A stretch of DNA of 64,000 bases from Verrucomicrobiales bacterium (GTDB lineage: Bacteria > Verrucomicrobiota > Verrucomicrobiia > Verrucomicrobiales > V1-33): contig JAGNEJ010000005.1 of assembly GCA_018003315.1 (NCBI GenBank), positions 1-64,000 of the forward strand. Direction: 5' to 3'. The notes below the pieces were generated by a model, which was not told the DNA's origin, made no database searches, and worked only from the letters and a program-made list of their open reading frames with translations. The position numbers and the translations under genes are program-made. This document shows, piece after piece, positions 36,726-45,398 of the stretch. Every line of letters starts with the position of its first letter. The stretch's first letter is position 1.

Positions 36726-37139
36726 TCAGCGGGCGGGTTCCTCCTTGAACCGTGAAGCGATGGCTGGCTGGCACCCCGCCGCCCAGATGATGTCCTGGAC
36801 TTTCACCACCAGCCCGTGCGGAGCCAGGGCATCCGCACTGATGATCACCTGGCGGGACGCCTGCTTGGCGGCTTGAAGCTTTGCCGGCAAATCCGCCAGC
36901 ATCACCTTTTCCCGCCCCAGATAGATTTCCGGATTTTCTCCCGCAGTGAGCGTCAGCACCTGGGCGCGTTCCAACGGCCGCAGGCTGGAGGCGGACATGG
37001 GCAACTCCACCCGCACCCCGGCGGGAACCACCAGCGAGGAGTTCAGCAGGAAAAAGATCAAGAGCAGCAAAATCACATTCAGCAGCGGAGCCAGATAAAG
37101 GAAATCCGTGCGGTGTGAGAGAGTGGAGGTGAGTTTCAT
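36726..37139 (-). CDS. ExbD/TolR-family transport protein
   Basis: 137 residues. One membrane helix near the N-terminus (DFLYLAPLLNVILLLLIFFL) carries the D/P-L-x-x-V-I-L-L-L-L pattern of ExbD/TolR, followed by a periplasmic domain (VRVELPMSASS, VMLADLPAKLQAAKQ). The conserved membrane Asp is probably the one in T-D-F-L-Y. ExbD works with ExbB/TolQ to use the proton-motive force. No ExbB/TolQ gene is in this window. Confidence 0.85.
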   Translation of the reverse strand: MKLTSTLSHRTDFLYLAPLLNVILLLLIFFLLNSSLVVPAGVRVELPMSASSLRPLERAQVLTLTAGENPEIYLGREKVMLADLPAKLQAAKQASRQVIISADALAPHGLVVKVQDIIWAAGCQPAIASRFKEEPAR

Positions 37140-37238
37140 GAAGCGCTCAGGGCGGATTCGGAATGCCGCGCACCAAGGCGGCGCAGCCCGGCCAGACTAC
37201 CGCGCTTTTCCTCAAAAGCCAGAGGGAAACCACGGTGC

Positions 37239-38936
37239 CTACGTGCGCTTTGCCTGCAGGAGCACCCGTGAGATGAAGGGGAAGAACTGTTTCTTGCGGC
37301 TGACCACCCCGGCCATTTCAAACACCCCGTCGCCACGCTTTGGATAGTCGATTTCATTGACGATGGCCGGATTGCCCGCGGTCAGCAGCAGGCTGTCGTG
37401 CCGCAGAATGTCGGTGACCATGAGGCAGGCAAAGTCCAGTTCCTTTGCCTGGCACAGAGCGTGCAGCGCCTGCTGCAGGTCCGCGAGGCGCGGCGGGAGC
37501 GTCTGGAGGTCGAGTTCCTCGATCTGGCTGATGGAAATATGCCAGCCGTGTTCGGAAAATTCCTTGCGGTCCGTGTTCAGGATGACCTCCGGAGCAGCCC
37601 CGCGCAGCAGCGACCCCGCGGCGAAAAAGTCCGCGGCAAACCGGTCCACGTCGATGCCCGCCACTCCGGCCAGCCACCACAGCATCTCCCGGTCCATGCC
37701 GGTGGTGGTGGGACCGGAAAGTTTCAAGGTGTCAGAGATGATGCCTGCAGCCAGGCAGGTGGCGGCGGCCTTCGAAGGGGTCTGGCTGTGCATGGCAAAC
37801 GTCCGCGCCACAATGGTGGACGTGCTGCCCACCGGTTCGTTGATGAATCGAATCGGTTCGCGCGAGACCAGATTTCCGCTCAGTCGGTGGTGGTCCACCA
37901 CTTCCAGAATGGCTCCTTCCGCAGCGCCGGGCACCGCCTGGGAAAATTCGTTGTGGTCCACCAGCACCAGGCGCTGCCGCGGCGGATCCAGCAGGTCGGA
38001 CTTGGAAAAAACCCCGATCAGCTTCCCGCCGTCCTCGCTCACCACGGGGAAGAGCGCCTGCGGCGAATGCTGGATTTGCGGCAGGATGTTGGCGATGAGC
38101 GTTTTGGCAGTGAAGGAAAGAATGTCCTTTTCCACTGCATCGGCAATGCGCCTGCTGCACCGGATCAACTGCACCGCACTGGCGGTGTCATGTCGGCAGG
38201 AAATGACCGCCGTGCCCTGCGTCCGGGCTTTTTGCTGCAGGTCTTCGGACAGATGCGCCCCGCCAGTCAGCACCATGGCCCTCACTTTTTCCCGGATCGC
38301 AAATTCCTGCACCTCCGGACGGTCGGCGACGATCAGGATCATGCGGCTCACCGGATACTGGCGAATCCGCGAGGTCATCGTTTCCACACTCGAGGCGCTC
38401 ACCGTCAGGATGAATTCCTCCTCGGTGCCAAGGTCCTTTCCAGAGTCGATCTCTCCCTCCAGCGTGCGGGCCATGTTTGCCAGGCTGGTGCGCACCCGCC
38501 GGGCGTGGGCTTTGGATTCCAGGCTGTGCATCAGCAGGTGCAGCAGCCCCTGCACCGAGGCCAGCCCCGTGATGCGGTTCTGTTCATCCACGATGGGCAG
38601 GACCCGGATGCCGGCCTTTTCCATCCGCAGATACACGTCCAGAAACGACTCGTCCTCACGCGCCTTCACCACATCGGCACGGCAGATGGTTTCCGCCGTG
38701 GGCCGGATGTCCATCACCAGGCGCGGCGGTTCCAGCCCCGCCTGTTCCAGCACCCAGCGCGTCCGCGGATTCAGTCCACCGCAGCACGCCGCCACCGCAT
38801 CGGGATACCGCAGTCTGCGCAGCAGTTCGGCATAGCCGATGGCCGAACAGATCGCATCCGTGTCCGGGTTTTTGTGCCCGATGACAAAGATCGGCTGCCG
38901 TCCGGCGCCGGTTTCACTGAAGTTGGCGTGTTCCAT
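37239..38936 (-). CDS. ppaC: Mn-dependent inorganic pyrophosphatase with CBS and DRTGG domains
   Basis: 565 residues from the ATG at 38936. The family II (DHH) pyrophosphatase begins GHKNPDTDAICSAIGYAELL, with the metal-binding H-x-x-P-D-x-D, and continues with VLVDHNEFSQAVPGA and EVVDHHRLSG, then the DHHA2 part near 410-560. Between the first DHH segment and VDHN lies a regulatory insert with CBS-like domains (FLDVYLRMEKAGIRVLPIVD) and a DRTGG-like domain. This matches the nucleotide-regulated CBS-PPases, where AMP/ADP inhibit. It hydrolyses pyrophosphate. Two ATPs' worth of control is not visible in sequence. Symbol given by family. Confidence 0.88.
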   Translation of the reverse strand: MEHANFSETGAGRQPIFVIGHKNPDTDAICSAIGYAELLRRLRYPDAVAACCGGLNPRTRWVLEQAGLEPPRLVMDIRPTAETICRADVVKAREDESFLDVYLRMEKAGIRVLPIVDEQNRITGLASVQGLLHLLMHSLESKAHARRVRTSLANMARTLEGEIDSGKDLGTEEEFILTVSASSVETMTSRIRQYPVSRMILIVADRPEVQEFAIREKVRAMVLTGGAHLSEDLQQKARTQGTAVISCRHDTASAVQLIRCSRRIADAVEKDILSFTAKTLIANILPQIQHSPQALFPVVSEDGGKLIGVFSKSDLLDPPRQRLVLVDHNEFSQAVPGAAEGAILEVVDHHRLSGNLVSREPIRFINEPVGSTSTIVARTFAMHSQTPSKAAATCLAAGIISDTLKLSGPTTTGMDREMLWWLAGVAGIDVDRFAADFFAAGSLLRGAAPEVILNTDRKEFSEHGWHISISQIEELDLQTLPPRLADLQQALHALCQAKELDFACLMVTDILRHDSLLLTAGNPAIVNEIDYPKRGDGVFEMAGVVSRKKQFFPFISRVLLQAKRT

Positions 38937-39001
38937 GGGGAAATGATTTCCAACGGCGCGGGGGTCTCGCCGCCGGGTGGACAACCGTGCTGGGCCTTGC
39001 G

Positions 39002-39748
39002 TTACATCACCATTCCGCCATCCACCGTCAGCACCTGTCCGGTGATGTAGCGGGCTTCCTCACTGGCCAGAAACAGCGCGGCATGGGCAATGTCCTCGAC
39101 CATGCCAAAGGCCCCCAGGGGAATCTGCGCCAGAATCCCTTTTTTCTGTTCCTCGCTGAGCACGCTGGTCATGTCCGTCATGATGAACCCCGGCGCGATG
39201 GCATTGACCGTCACGCCCCGCCCCGCAAACTCCCGCGCCAGGCTCTTCGTCAGGCCGATCAATCCCGCCTTGCTCGCCGCATAGTTCGCCTGCCCCGCCT
39301 GGCCGATGAGTCCGATCACCGAACTGATGTTGATGATCCGGGCGTTTTTCTGCTTCAAAATCGAACGCTGGAACGCCTTCACCGCATTGAAAGCCCCCTT
39401 CAGGTTGGTGTCCAGCACCGCATCCCAGTCTGCCTCGCTCATCCGCAGTGCCAGACCGTCCCGCGTCACCCCGGCATTGTTCACCAGAATGTCCACTTTT
39501 CCAAAATCCTCCAGAATCCGCTTGCCGGTCTCGGCCATCGCCGCCGTGTCGGCCACATCCACGGCATAGGCCCGCACCGCTCCCGGACGCACCGCGTTGA
39601 TTTCCTCTGCCGCTTTCTGCGCATTGGCCTCGGTGCGGCTCACCACCGCCACGCTGGCTCCAGCCCGCACAAAGGCCTGCGCCATCGCCAGTCCGATGCC
39701 GCGTCCCGCTCCGGTCACCACCGCCACTTTGTCTGTCAGTTGAAACAT
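39002..39748 (-). CDS. fabG: 3-oxoacyl-ACP reductase
   Basis: 248 residues, full length. A short-chain dehydrogenase with NADP-binding VVTGAGRGIGLAMAQ, ILVNNAGVTRDGL and the catalytic set Ser in NISSVIGLIG, Tyr-x-x-x-Lys in NYAASKAG. The C-terminus has GFIMTDMTSVLS and GQVLTVDGGMVM, typical of FabG. It reduces 3-oxoacyl-ACP with NADPH in fatty-acid synthesis. The tail of an upstream mobile-element ORF overlaps its start codon, so its native upstream context seems to have been replaced. Confidence 0.93.
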   Translation of the reverse strand: MFQLTDKVAVVTGAGRGIGLAMAQAFVRAGASVAVVSRTEANAQKAAEEINAVRPGAVRAYAVDVADTAAMAETGKRILEDFGKVDILVNNAGVTRDGLALRMSEADWDAVLDTNLKGAFNAVKAFQRSILKQKNARIINISSVIGLIGQAGQANYAASKAGLIGLTKSLAREFAGRGVTVNAIAPGFIMTDMTSVLSEEQKKGILAQIPLGAFGMVEDIAHAALFLASEEARYITGQVLTVDGGMVM

Positions 39749-39758
39749 GCCGCAAAAT

Positions 39759-39986
39759 TCACCGCACCGTCACCAAAACGCAACCGCGGAAATCCGCCGC
39801 CCATTCGCCCCGCCAACCTCCCGCGGCCACCACTTCCGCAATCACCCGCTGCGCAGCAACTCCCCGCGGCGCAACGCGCCCCCCCAGCGCCGCACTCACC
39901 GGCACGTTCAGCAGGGCATTCCCATGGTGGAAAAACCAAACAGCCGGGCAAAAAAACATCGTATCGCCCCAGCCACGTACCAGCAT
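39759..39986 (-). other. Possible C-terminal gene remnant upstream of fabG
   Basis: A 75-residue frame ends 11 bases before fabG and reads MFFCPAVWFFHHGNALLNVP, then SAALGGRVAPRGVAAQRV. It is in a different frame from the overlapping tail of the polyvalent-protein ORF and has more protein-like composition. It may be the end of a gene broken when the repeat-flanked segment arrived. I could not match it to a family. Confidence 0.25.
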
Positions 39987-40024
39987 TCCCCTGAAACGAC
40001 TTGTCGCTTGCCTGGCAGGAAATT

Positions 40025-40087
40025 GCTTTTGGGGAGGGGCGAGTCGGGTTGAGCCTGGACGTGGAGCGGAGACGGGGTGTGAGGGGG
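40025..40087. repeat. Direct repeat, copy 1, at one edge of the polyvalent fragment
   Basis: About 63 bases, beginning GCTTTTGGGG and ending GGGTGTGAGGGGG. It is roughly 85-87 percent identical to copy 2 at 41666-41727, in the same orientation, with weaker similarity (TTGCC and neighbouring bases) extending about 20 bases further. Protein similarity to polyvalent proteins stops at this edge. Confidence 0.75.
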
Positions 40088-41665
40088 ATCGGCCCGCGGC
40101 TCATCATCTTGCCGATGTCGTTGATGATGGCAAACGCCACCGGTTGGTAGGCCACGGTGATGTCCTCCGGCGTCAGGCTCAGCGCCCGCACCAGGTTCGG
40201 GTCCATCGCCGCCATGCGCCGCTCGAATCCCTCCGCATGCCGCCGCCGCGCCTCCGCTTCCAGGTCCTTCACCAGCGGCAAGCGCGCACTGGCCGCCTGC
40301 CACTGCCGCGCAAATTGAAACACCCGGTCCTGCATCAGGTTCCCGATCTCCCGCCGCGCCTTCGGATCCCCGTGGAACGGAGAAAACATTTCCGTCAGCG
40401 CTCCCGGAATGTCGGCAGCGGGGATGGTGGAGAAGGATTTCCCTCCACCCAAGCCCGTGCGCTCCCGGACGGCTGCGAGTTCCGCCGCGGTGGCCTTGCC
40501 GATTTGCAGGTCCACCACAGCAACCGAACCATCTTCCGCTGCAATCGCATTGCCCGGCGTCTGCACGTCCCAAACGGCAAGTCCCCGCACCGGATGAACC
40601 CACCGTCCGGACGAGGCTTCGACAAAACCCCGCTCCGCCAAGGCACCGCCGGTCTCCTCAACGGTCGCGTCCCTGCCCGCCACAAAAGGCTGGCTGATGA
40701 CCAGACGAAAATCGGCTTCCCCCGGAAGCTGCACCACACCTTCAATCCGCACATCATCACCGAACGTGCGGTTGTGCCAGTCCCAGCGCTCCAAATAAGC
40801 CCCGGCATCATCCCCTTGCGCTCCGGCCATGCCAGGCTTGGTCAGCTTGGCGACCCGGCCGGTTTTCGGATTGAAGAAAACGATGTGCTCACCGCCAGAG
40901 CTTAATTGCTCTTGGCTGGTAAAAATTTCAGGATCAGTGGTTTTGCCTCGCGCTTCTGCCCACGCCACGACTCCGGATACGCTGGCGATTGGTCGCCCAG
41001 GTTTCCGGCGCTGGCTTGCATCTGCGCCTTCGCTTGCTCGAAGGTCACGAAGGATTTTTGCCGGACTGCTGTCGGCTTCGTAGTCATGCGCAAACCTGCC
41101 ACGCGCTGGCTCTTTGGCAATCGAAAACGACTTCACCATCCCTGCCGCTTCCGCGGCCACGGCGCGGTCATAGCGTGTCTGGGCATCCAGGCCCAGAGCC
41201 TGGTCGATCAGGTCGGGCAGCGCCAACCCGTCGAGCTTGCCGCTGGTGCGGGCTTCCTCTATCGCCATCGCCCGGCGGAACACCGCACGCAGAAACGCAC
41301 CCAGCGCCTTGACCATGCCGGCCAGTTTGCCCTTCATGGCACCGCGCCAACTGGGCAGCGGTCCGTCCTTGGCCTGGCTCTTGCCGTAGAGCGTGGCCAC
41401 GGCCACGCGGGAAAAGGCCTCGATCACATGCCGGTCGCTGGTTTGCGCTGCGTCACCCGGCAGCAGTTTCTCTCCCGTGGCCTGCTCGAATTCGCGCAGC
41501 GCGGTTTCCAGGAATTGGCGCTGCCCGCCTTCCAACATCTGTTTGGCAAAGTCTTCGGTGGTTTCCTCCGTGACCGTGAGCGGGCTGTGCCCCTCATACA
41601 GCCGCACCACCACCCGGCGCACGCCTTCCCGGAATTCCGTTTCGCTGTCTGTTTGCCAAGAAACA

Positions 41666-41727
41666 GCTTTTGAGGGGGGCGGGTCGGATTGAGCGTGGAC
41701 GTGGGGCGGAGACGGGGTGTGAGGGGG
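41666..41727. repeat. Direct repeat, copy 2, at the other edge of the polyvalent fragment
   Basis: About 62 bases starting GCTTTTGAGG, with GAGCGTGGACGTGGGGCGGA in the middle. The two copies are read in different frames by the overlapping ORFs, so the similarity is at DNA level. They bracket 1.6 kb and could be attachment-like sites, dispersed repeats used for recombination, or edges of an insertion. Confidence 0.75.
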
Positions 41728-41846
41728 GCTCGCGCCTGAGCGTCACGCCGGAATCCCGCCGGAGAAATGTCAGCTTCCGCCAGCCATTTGCAGAACGGTG
41801 AGTGGAGGCGCATTCGGGCTGCAGGTCTCCAGGGACAGCCGCCGCA

Positions 41847-43529
41847 TCAGTCCGCTGGCTTCCCGGTTTGATAGGAGCGAAGGGCCTTCTCCAGCAAGGG
41901 AAGGAGTCCGGTTTCACCGGCCCTGGCCGCTTCGATGGCGCGGGCTTCCGTGGCGGCGGCGGATTTGAAATCACCGGCGGCGGCGTGAGCAGCGGCGAGG
42001 GTGTCGAGCATGGCGGCGGACTTGCCGGCGGTCAGGGTGACGGCCCTCTGCGCAAGGGCCAGTGCGCGGACAGGATTGCGCACTGCGGGATCCCGCGTTG
42101 TGACGAGCAGGCCCGCCAGATTGTTGAGCACCGCTGCCGAGTCCGGGGCTTTTTCAAGCGCCGCCTCGTAGGCAGCGACGGCGGCGGCCGGCAGGGCGGG
42201 CGCAAGTTTGCCGCCGAGTGCCCCTGCCATGGTGACGAAATCCTTGTGAGGGCGCAGCGTCGCACGGTGCTGCCGGAAAAAGGCGGCGGCTTCATCCCAC
42301 GACTGCTGCAGCACGAGTTCGTTGAGCCAGAAGGTCGGGTCGGGTGTGTCAGGATCCTGCATCCAGCGGCCCGACCAGGGCAGGGCTGCGGCACTGCGGA
42401 CGGCAGCATCGTCGGCGACGGCGGCGGCGGTGTCGGAAAGGACACGCTCAAGGCTGACGGGTCCGCGGTAAACAGCGGCGAGCCGGCCTTTGCCGTCGAG
42501 CAGAAAGCTGCACGGCACCGGCAGGGAAACGATGGCGCCAAAGAGCCGACGGTGGGCCGTGTTGAGGCGGCGGAAGGCTTCGTCCGTGAGCACTCCGGCG
42601 GGGAATGGGATGCGTTTCTCCTTCAACCATGCGAAGGCGTCGGCGGGCGTGGTGTCGTACTGCGTTTCACGGCCGTCCGCGCTCAGCAGCGCGATGTTCA
42701 GTCCGGCGGCTTTGATTTTGTCCGCGGAGTCGCGCCAGGCGGTGAGTTCCGCAGCGCAGTCCGGGCACCAGGAGGCGAAGACATTCACCAGCAGCGGGCC
42801 TGACGAATCCGTGACGGTCCAGGGCCTGCCACCGGTGCCCCCGGCCGGAAGCGGCGGAAACAGCACGGGATGGAACAGCGTGACCGCACCGGCGAGGTCG
42901 GTTTTCCTGGTTTTCAGTGGGGCGGGTGCCGTCGCGGGTGCGGCATCCTTCAGACTGACGGTTTGAGGAAACGAAGCGCCTTCGACGAATGAAATGGCAG
43001 TGCCGGGGCGGCAGTCCTTGATTTCCTCTGTGGTGCCGCCGGGCCATGTGATGCGCACCGATGCGATGTCCGGCTGCGTGCCGAGCCCGAAATGCAGCCA
43101 CCGGCTGCTCTGACCGAGAAAGCCTTCGCCGAACTTGACGGTGCGGATGATTGGTTTGTCAGGCAGCGCCTTCAGGCGGACCTCCGCGCGGGCGCCCGCG
43201 GCGTCGCGGGCGGCTTTGGTTCCCTCCAGCCGGAGCAGCAGTGAAGGTCCGGCGCGGGGTGTGTCGTTGCGCAGGAAACGCAGCATGGGTGCGGTGCGGC
43301 AGGTCATCCAGACATCCTGATCCCCGTCACCGTCCCAGTCGGTCAGGGCGAGGGCGCGGGCGTCGTCGGGAAAATCAAATCCGCTGACGGCGCTGGCCGT
43401 TGCGAAGGTTCCGTCGCCGAGGTTGAGAAAGGCGCAGTTGGGTTCGTTGCCGCTGAACGAATTGCCGGCATCGATCAGGTAATCCACGCGGCGGATGGCG
43501 CTGCGGTAATCGCTCTTCAGATCGAGCAC
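41847..43529 (-). CDS. C-terminal part of the CRTAC1/ASPIC-thioredoxin-TPR protein (after in-frame TGA)
   Basis: 560 residues from a GTG at 43529, in the same frame as the upstream ORF that stops at 43584-43586. The 18 codons between them read SVFWRQVVSTSPLTPDEK, a continuous protein-like sequence, so this is the second half of one gene of 1180 codons. It holds the end of the FG-GAP propeller (DWDGDGDQDVWM), an ASPIC/UnbV domain (HFGLGTQPDIASVRITWPGG), a thioredoxin-like domain with NVFASWCPDCAAEL, and TPR-like helices at the C-terminus. Independent translation from the GTG is doubtful, since no clear ribosome site precedes it. Either the whole is recoded at TGA or the gene is inactivated. 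Confidence 0.75.
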   Translation of the reverse strand: MLDLKSDYRSAIRRVDYLIDAGNSFSGNEPNCAFLNLGDGTFATASAVSGFDFPDDARALALTDWDGDGDQDVWMTCRTAPMLRFLRNDTPRAGPSLLLRLEGTKAARDAAGARAEVRLKALPDKPIIRTVKFGEGFLGQSSRWLHFGLGTQPDIASVRITWPGGTTEEIKDCRPGTAISFVEGASFPQTVSLKDAAPATAPAPLKTRKTDLAGAVTLFHPVLFPPLPAGGTGGRPWTVTDSSGPLLVNVFASWCPDCAAELTAWRDSADKIKAAGLNIALLSADGRETQYDTTPADAFAWLKEKRIPFPAGVLTDEAFRRLNTAHRRLFGAIVSLPVPCSFLLDGKGRLAAVYRGPVSLERVLSDTAAAVADDAAVRSAAALPWSGRWMQDPDTPDPTFWLNELVLQQSWDEAAAFFRQHRATLRPHKDFVTMAGALGGKLAPALPAAAVAAYEAALEKAPDSAAVLNNLAGLLVTTRDPAVRNPVRALALAQRAVTLTAGKSAAMLDTLAAAHAAAGDFKSAAATEARAIEAARAGETGLLPLLEKALRSYQTGKPAD

Positions 43530-43555
43530 CTTCTCATCCGGGGTCAGGGGCGAAG

Positions 43556-43586
43556 TGGAGACAACCTGCCTCCAGAAGACACTTCA
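43556..43586 (-). other. In-frame TGA with SECIS-like hairpin
   Basis: On the minus strand the TGA (43586-43584) is followed 9 bases later by a 7-base-pair stem, TGGAGGC with GTCTCCA (one G-U), closing a 5-base AGGTT loop. The loop begins 16 bases after the TGA, with G in its second position. Bacterial selenocysteine insertion elements show this spacing and a G early in the loop; the E. coli fdhF loop is AGGUCU, 17 bases after its UGA. An alternative fold pairs GAAGTG with CACTTC outside a 5-base-pair upper stem. Hairpins of this size also occur by chance in GC-rich DNA. Confidence 0.35.
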
Positions 43587-45389
43587 CAAATCGTCCGGGA
43601 TTTCATTCGAGATGAATCCATTGGCGACGAGGAGATCCGGCCAGGCATCCTGGTCCACGTCGGAAAAGAGCGAGGCCCAGCTCCAGCGTCCGAGCGTGAT
43701 GCCGGCGCGGACGCTGACATCGTCAAAGCGGCACTCCGGCGCGGCGAGATTGGCGAAGAGCGTGTTGCCGCGGGCCATGTGGCGGAAGTTGCCGCGCAAT
43801 TCCTCGGGCAGGTCGGGACGGAATCGGTCCTGCGCGGTGATGCGGCTGCCAGCGGAGGAAAACATGGCGCCGAGATGGATGTCCTGCCAGCCGTCGCGAT
43901 TGAAGTCACCGCTGCTGGCGCTCATGCCAAAGGCTCCACCGCGCAGGCCCGCGCTGTCGGCGGCGTCGCGGAAACGCGGCTTTCCGTCAGGGCCGCGTTC
44001 CTGGAGATGGAGATTGTTGCGCCCGAAATCGTTGGCCACGTAGAGGTCGGCGAGACCGTCGTTGTTGAAGTCATCCCAGACGGCGGCGAAACTGAAGCGG
44101 CGGTTGTTGGCATCGAGCCCGGTCTCTGCGGTGGCATCCGAGAAGGTGCGCCAGCCCCGGGCGGGGGCGGGGCCGTCGTTGCGGATTAAAAAGTTAGGCC
44201 CGCCGTTGTTGGCATCGAAGTAAGGCATCGGAACCGCGAGTTCACCGCCCTCGCCGGCGCTGGGATAGTAGCGCACGGCATAGAGGTCGGTGTCGCCGTC
44301 ATTGTCGTAGTCGGCGGCCGCGAGACCGTAGGCATTGAGTACGGGAGGCAGGCGCAGGCGCAGCGCGAACGAGTCCCCGGTGTTTTCGAGAAAGACGAGT
44401 GCGCCCGTGGTTGCCAGGGCGAGGTCGGGATCACCGTCGTTGTCGAAATCGGCGAAAAGCGCGCACTGCGTGCTGTCGAGCACGTCCACCTCCCACTTTG
44501 CGGAGGCATCGGTGACGGTGTGGTCCGGCTGGTGAAGGAACAGGCGATTGGGCAGGCCGCCGGGCTGGCAAACGTAGAGGTCGTCGAGGCCGTCGCCGTT
44601 CACGTCGGCCACGGAGATCCCGTGGTGCCCGAATTTGAAGAACGGCAGGGATGCCTGGAGGCGCAGACGGTAGTGGGAGTTACCGGCGGAAAATTGTTCC
44701 GCCGCCGCAGGCGTGCTGCGGAGCACGGATGCCGTTTGATCCGAAAACCAGGGGCGGGCGGACGGCGTCTCCACTTCCTCCCATGCTTCGCAGGAAAGGG
44801 CGCGGAGTTGCGGTGGACTGCCGGGCCGCCAGGTGGCGCGCCAGGTGGCGTTAACTTCGCAGCGGCCAGCGGGCGACGCGCCGTCGAGGTGGACGAGATA
44901 AACGGTTTGAGCGTCGCCTTTGGCCTGGTCGGCAGGAAGCGAAACGTCCACCGTCTTCACCTTGAGATGCAGCGCCGCGCCGGGCGTGAAGATCGCGCAC
45001 ACCGGAGCGAGGGCGGCGCGCAGCGTCACCGGTTTTGTCGCCTTTGCCGCGCCGCCGCGCCGGACGGTGGCAGTGGAAAGGCGGGCGGCGGGTTTCAAAT
45101 CGGGACGAAAGGCAAAGAGTCCGCGGAGTGTGGCGCTGTTGTTCCGGCCGGCGGCGACGGGTGCGAGCAGCCGCTTTAGTTCCAACTGTGCAAGTTCGGC
45201 GAAGGCTTCGGAGTGCCAGCCTTCCGCCGCCGGCTCGGGCAGCCGGTTGTCATCGGAATCCCGTGGCGCAACAACCGCCGGTTCCGCTGCCGGAGTGGAA
45301 CTGGCAAGACACAGCACCAGGCCCAAAACAACACAACCGGCTGCAGGTGCAGCCGGTTGTGCGAAGCCGTTCAGTTTGCGTGAAAACAC
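43584..45389 (-). CDS. N-terminal part of CRTAC1-like FG-GAP/VCBS repeat protein
   Basis: 601 residues up to TGA. The start at 45389 gives a basic n-region and hydrophobic core (GCVVLGLVLCLASS), a plausible signal peptide; part of that coding overlaps a terminator-like hairpin, so a TTG start farther in is an alternative. From about residue 250 there are FG-GAP/VCBS repeats with calcium-type D-x-D-x-D-G motifs: DVNGDGLDDLYV, DFDNDGDPDLAL, DYDNDGDTDLYAV, DFNNDGLADLYVAN, DFNRDGWQDIHLG, DVDQDAWPDLLVANG. The protein stops at P-D-D-L, inside the propeller, while the same frame continues for 560 more residues downstream. Extracellular location is expected. A beta-propeller without its ASPIC end would probably not fold normally. 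Confidence 0.85.
   Translation of the reverse strand: MFSRKLNGFAQPAAPAAGCVVLGLVLCLASSTPAAEPAVVAPRDSDDNRLPEPAAEGWHSEAFAELAQLELKRLLAPVAAGRNNSATLRGLFAFRPDLKPAARLSTATVRRGGAAKATKPVTLRAALAPVCAIFTPGAALHLKVKTVDVSLPADQAKGDAQTVYLVHLDGASPAGRCEVNATWRATWRPGSPPQLRALSCEAWEEVETPSARPWFSDQTASVLRSTPAAAEQFSAGNSHYRLRLQASLPFFKFGHHGISVADVNGDGLDDLYVCQPGGLPNRLFLHQPDHTVTDASAKWEVDVLDSTQCALFADFDNDGDPDLALATTGALVFLENTGDSFALRLRLPPVLNAYGLAAADYDNDGDTDLYAVRYYPSAGEGGELAVPMPYFDANNGGPNFLIRNDGPAPARGWRTFSDATAETGLDANNRRFSFAAVWDDFNNDGLADLYVANDFGRNNLHLQERGPDGKPRFRDAADSAGLRGGAFGMSASSGDFNRDGWQDIHLGAMFSSAGSRITAQDRFRPDLPEELRGNFRHMARGNTLFANLAAPECRFDDVSVRAGITLGRWSWASLFSDVDQDAWPDLLVANGFISNEIPDDL
45324..45361 (-). terminator. Terminator-like hairpin inside the CRTAC1-like gene start
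   Basis: A perfect 14-base-pair stem (CACAACCGGCTGCA with TGCAGCCGGTTGTG, 2-base loop) is followed on the minus strand by TTGTTTT. It lies 37 bases past the stop of the PEP-CTERM gene at 45399, so it probably ends that transcript, yet it falls within the first codons of the CRTAC1-like ORF. It could act as an attenuator for the downstream gene. Confidence 0.75.
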
Positions 45390-45398
45390 GTTGCAGCG

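Larger units (their letters stand above)
39736..41622 (-). pseudogene. Fragment of a polyvalent protein (mobile-element origin) with kinase-like domain
   Basis: 628 codons are open, but only about 40090-41622 looks coding. Residues near 240-400 (SSGGEHIVFFNPKTGRVAKL, YLERWDWHNRTFGDD, VQLPGEADFRLVISQPFVAG and AVWDVQTPGNAIAAEDGSV) match the pattern of the kinase-like domain described in phage and conjugative-element polyvalent proteins. The N-terminus starts without a normal initiation context (GTG at 41622; the frame stays open upstream through a repeat). The last 120 residues are Gly/Cys/Arg-rich, translate a repeat and then noncoding DNA, and overlap the fabG start. It is therefore an internal piece of a larger protein. 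Polyvalent proteins are injected with phage or plasmid DNA to counter host defence. Confidence 0.7.
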
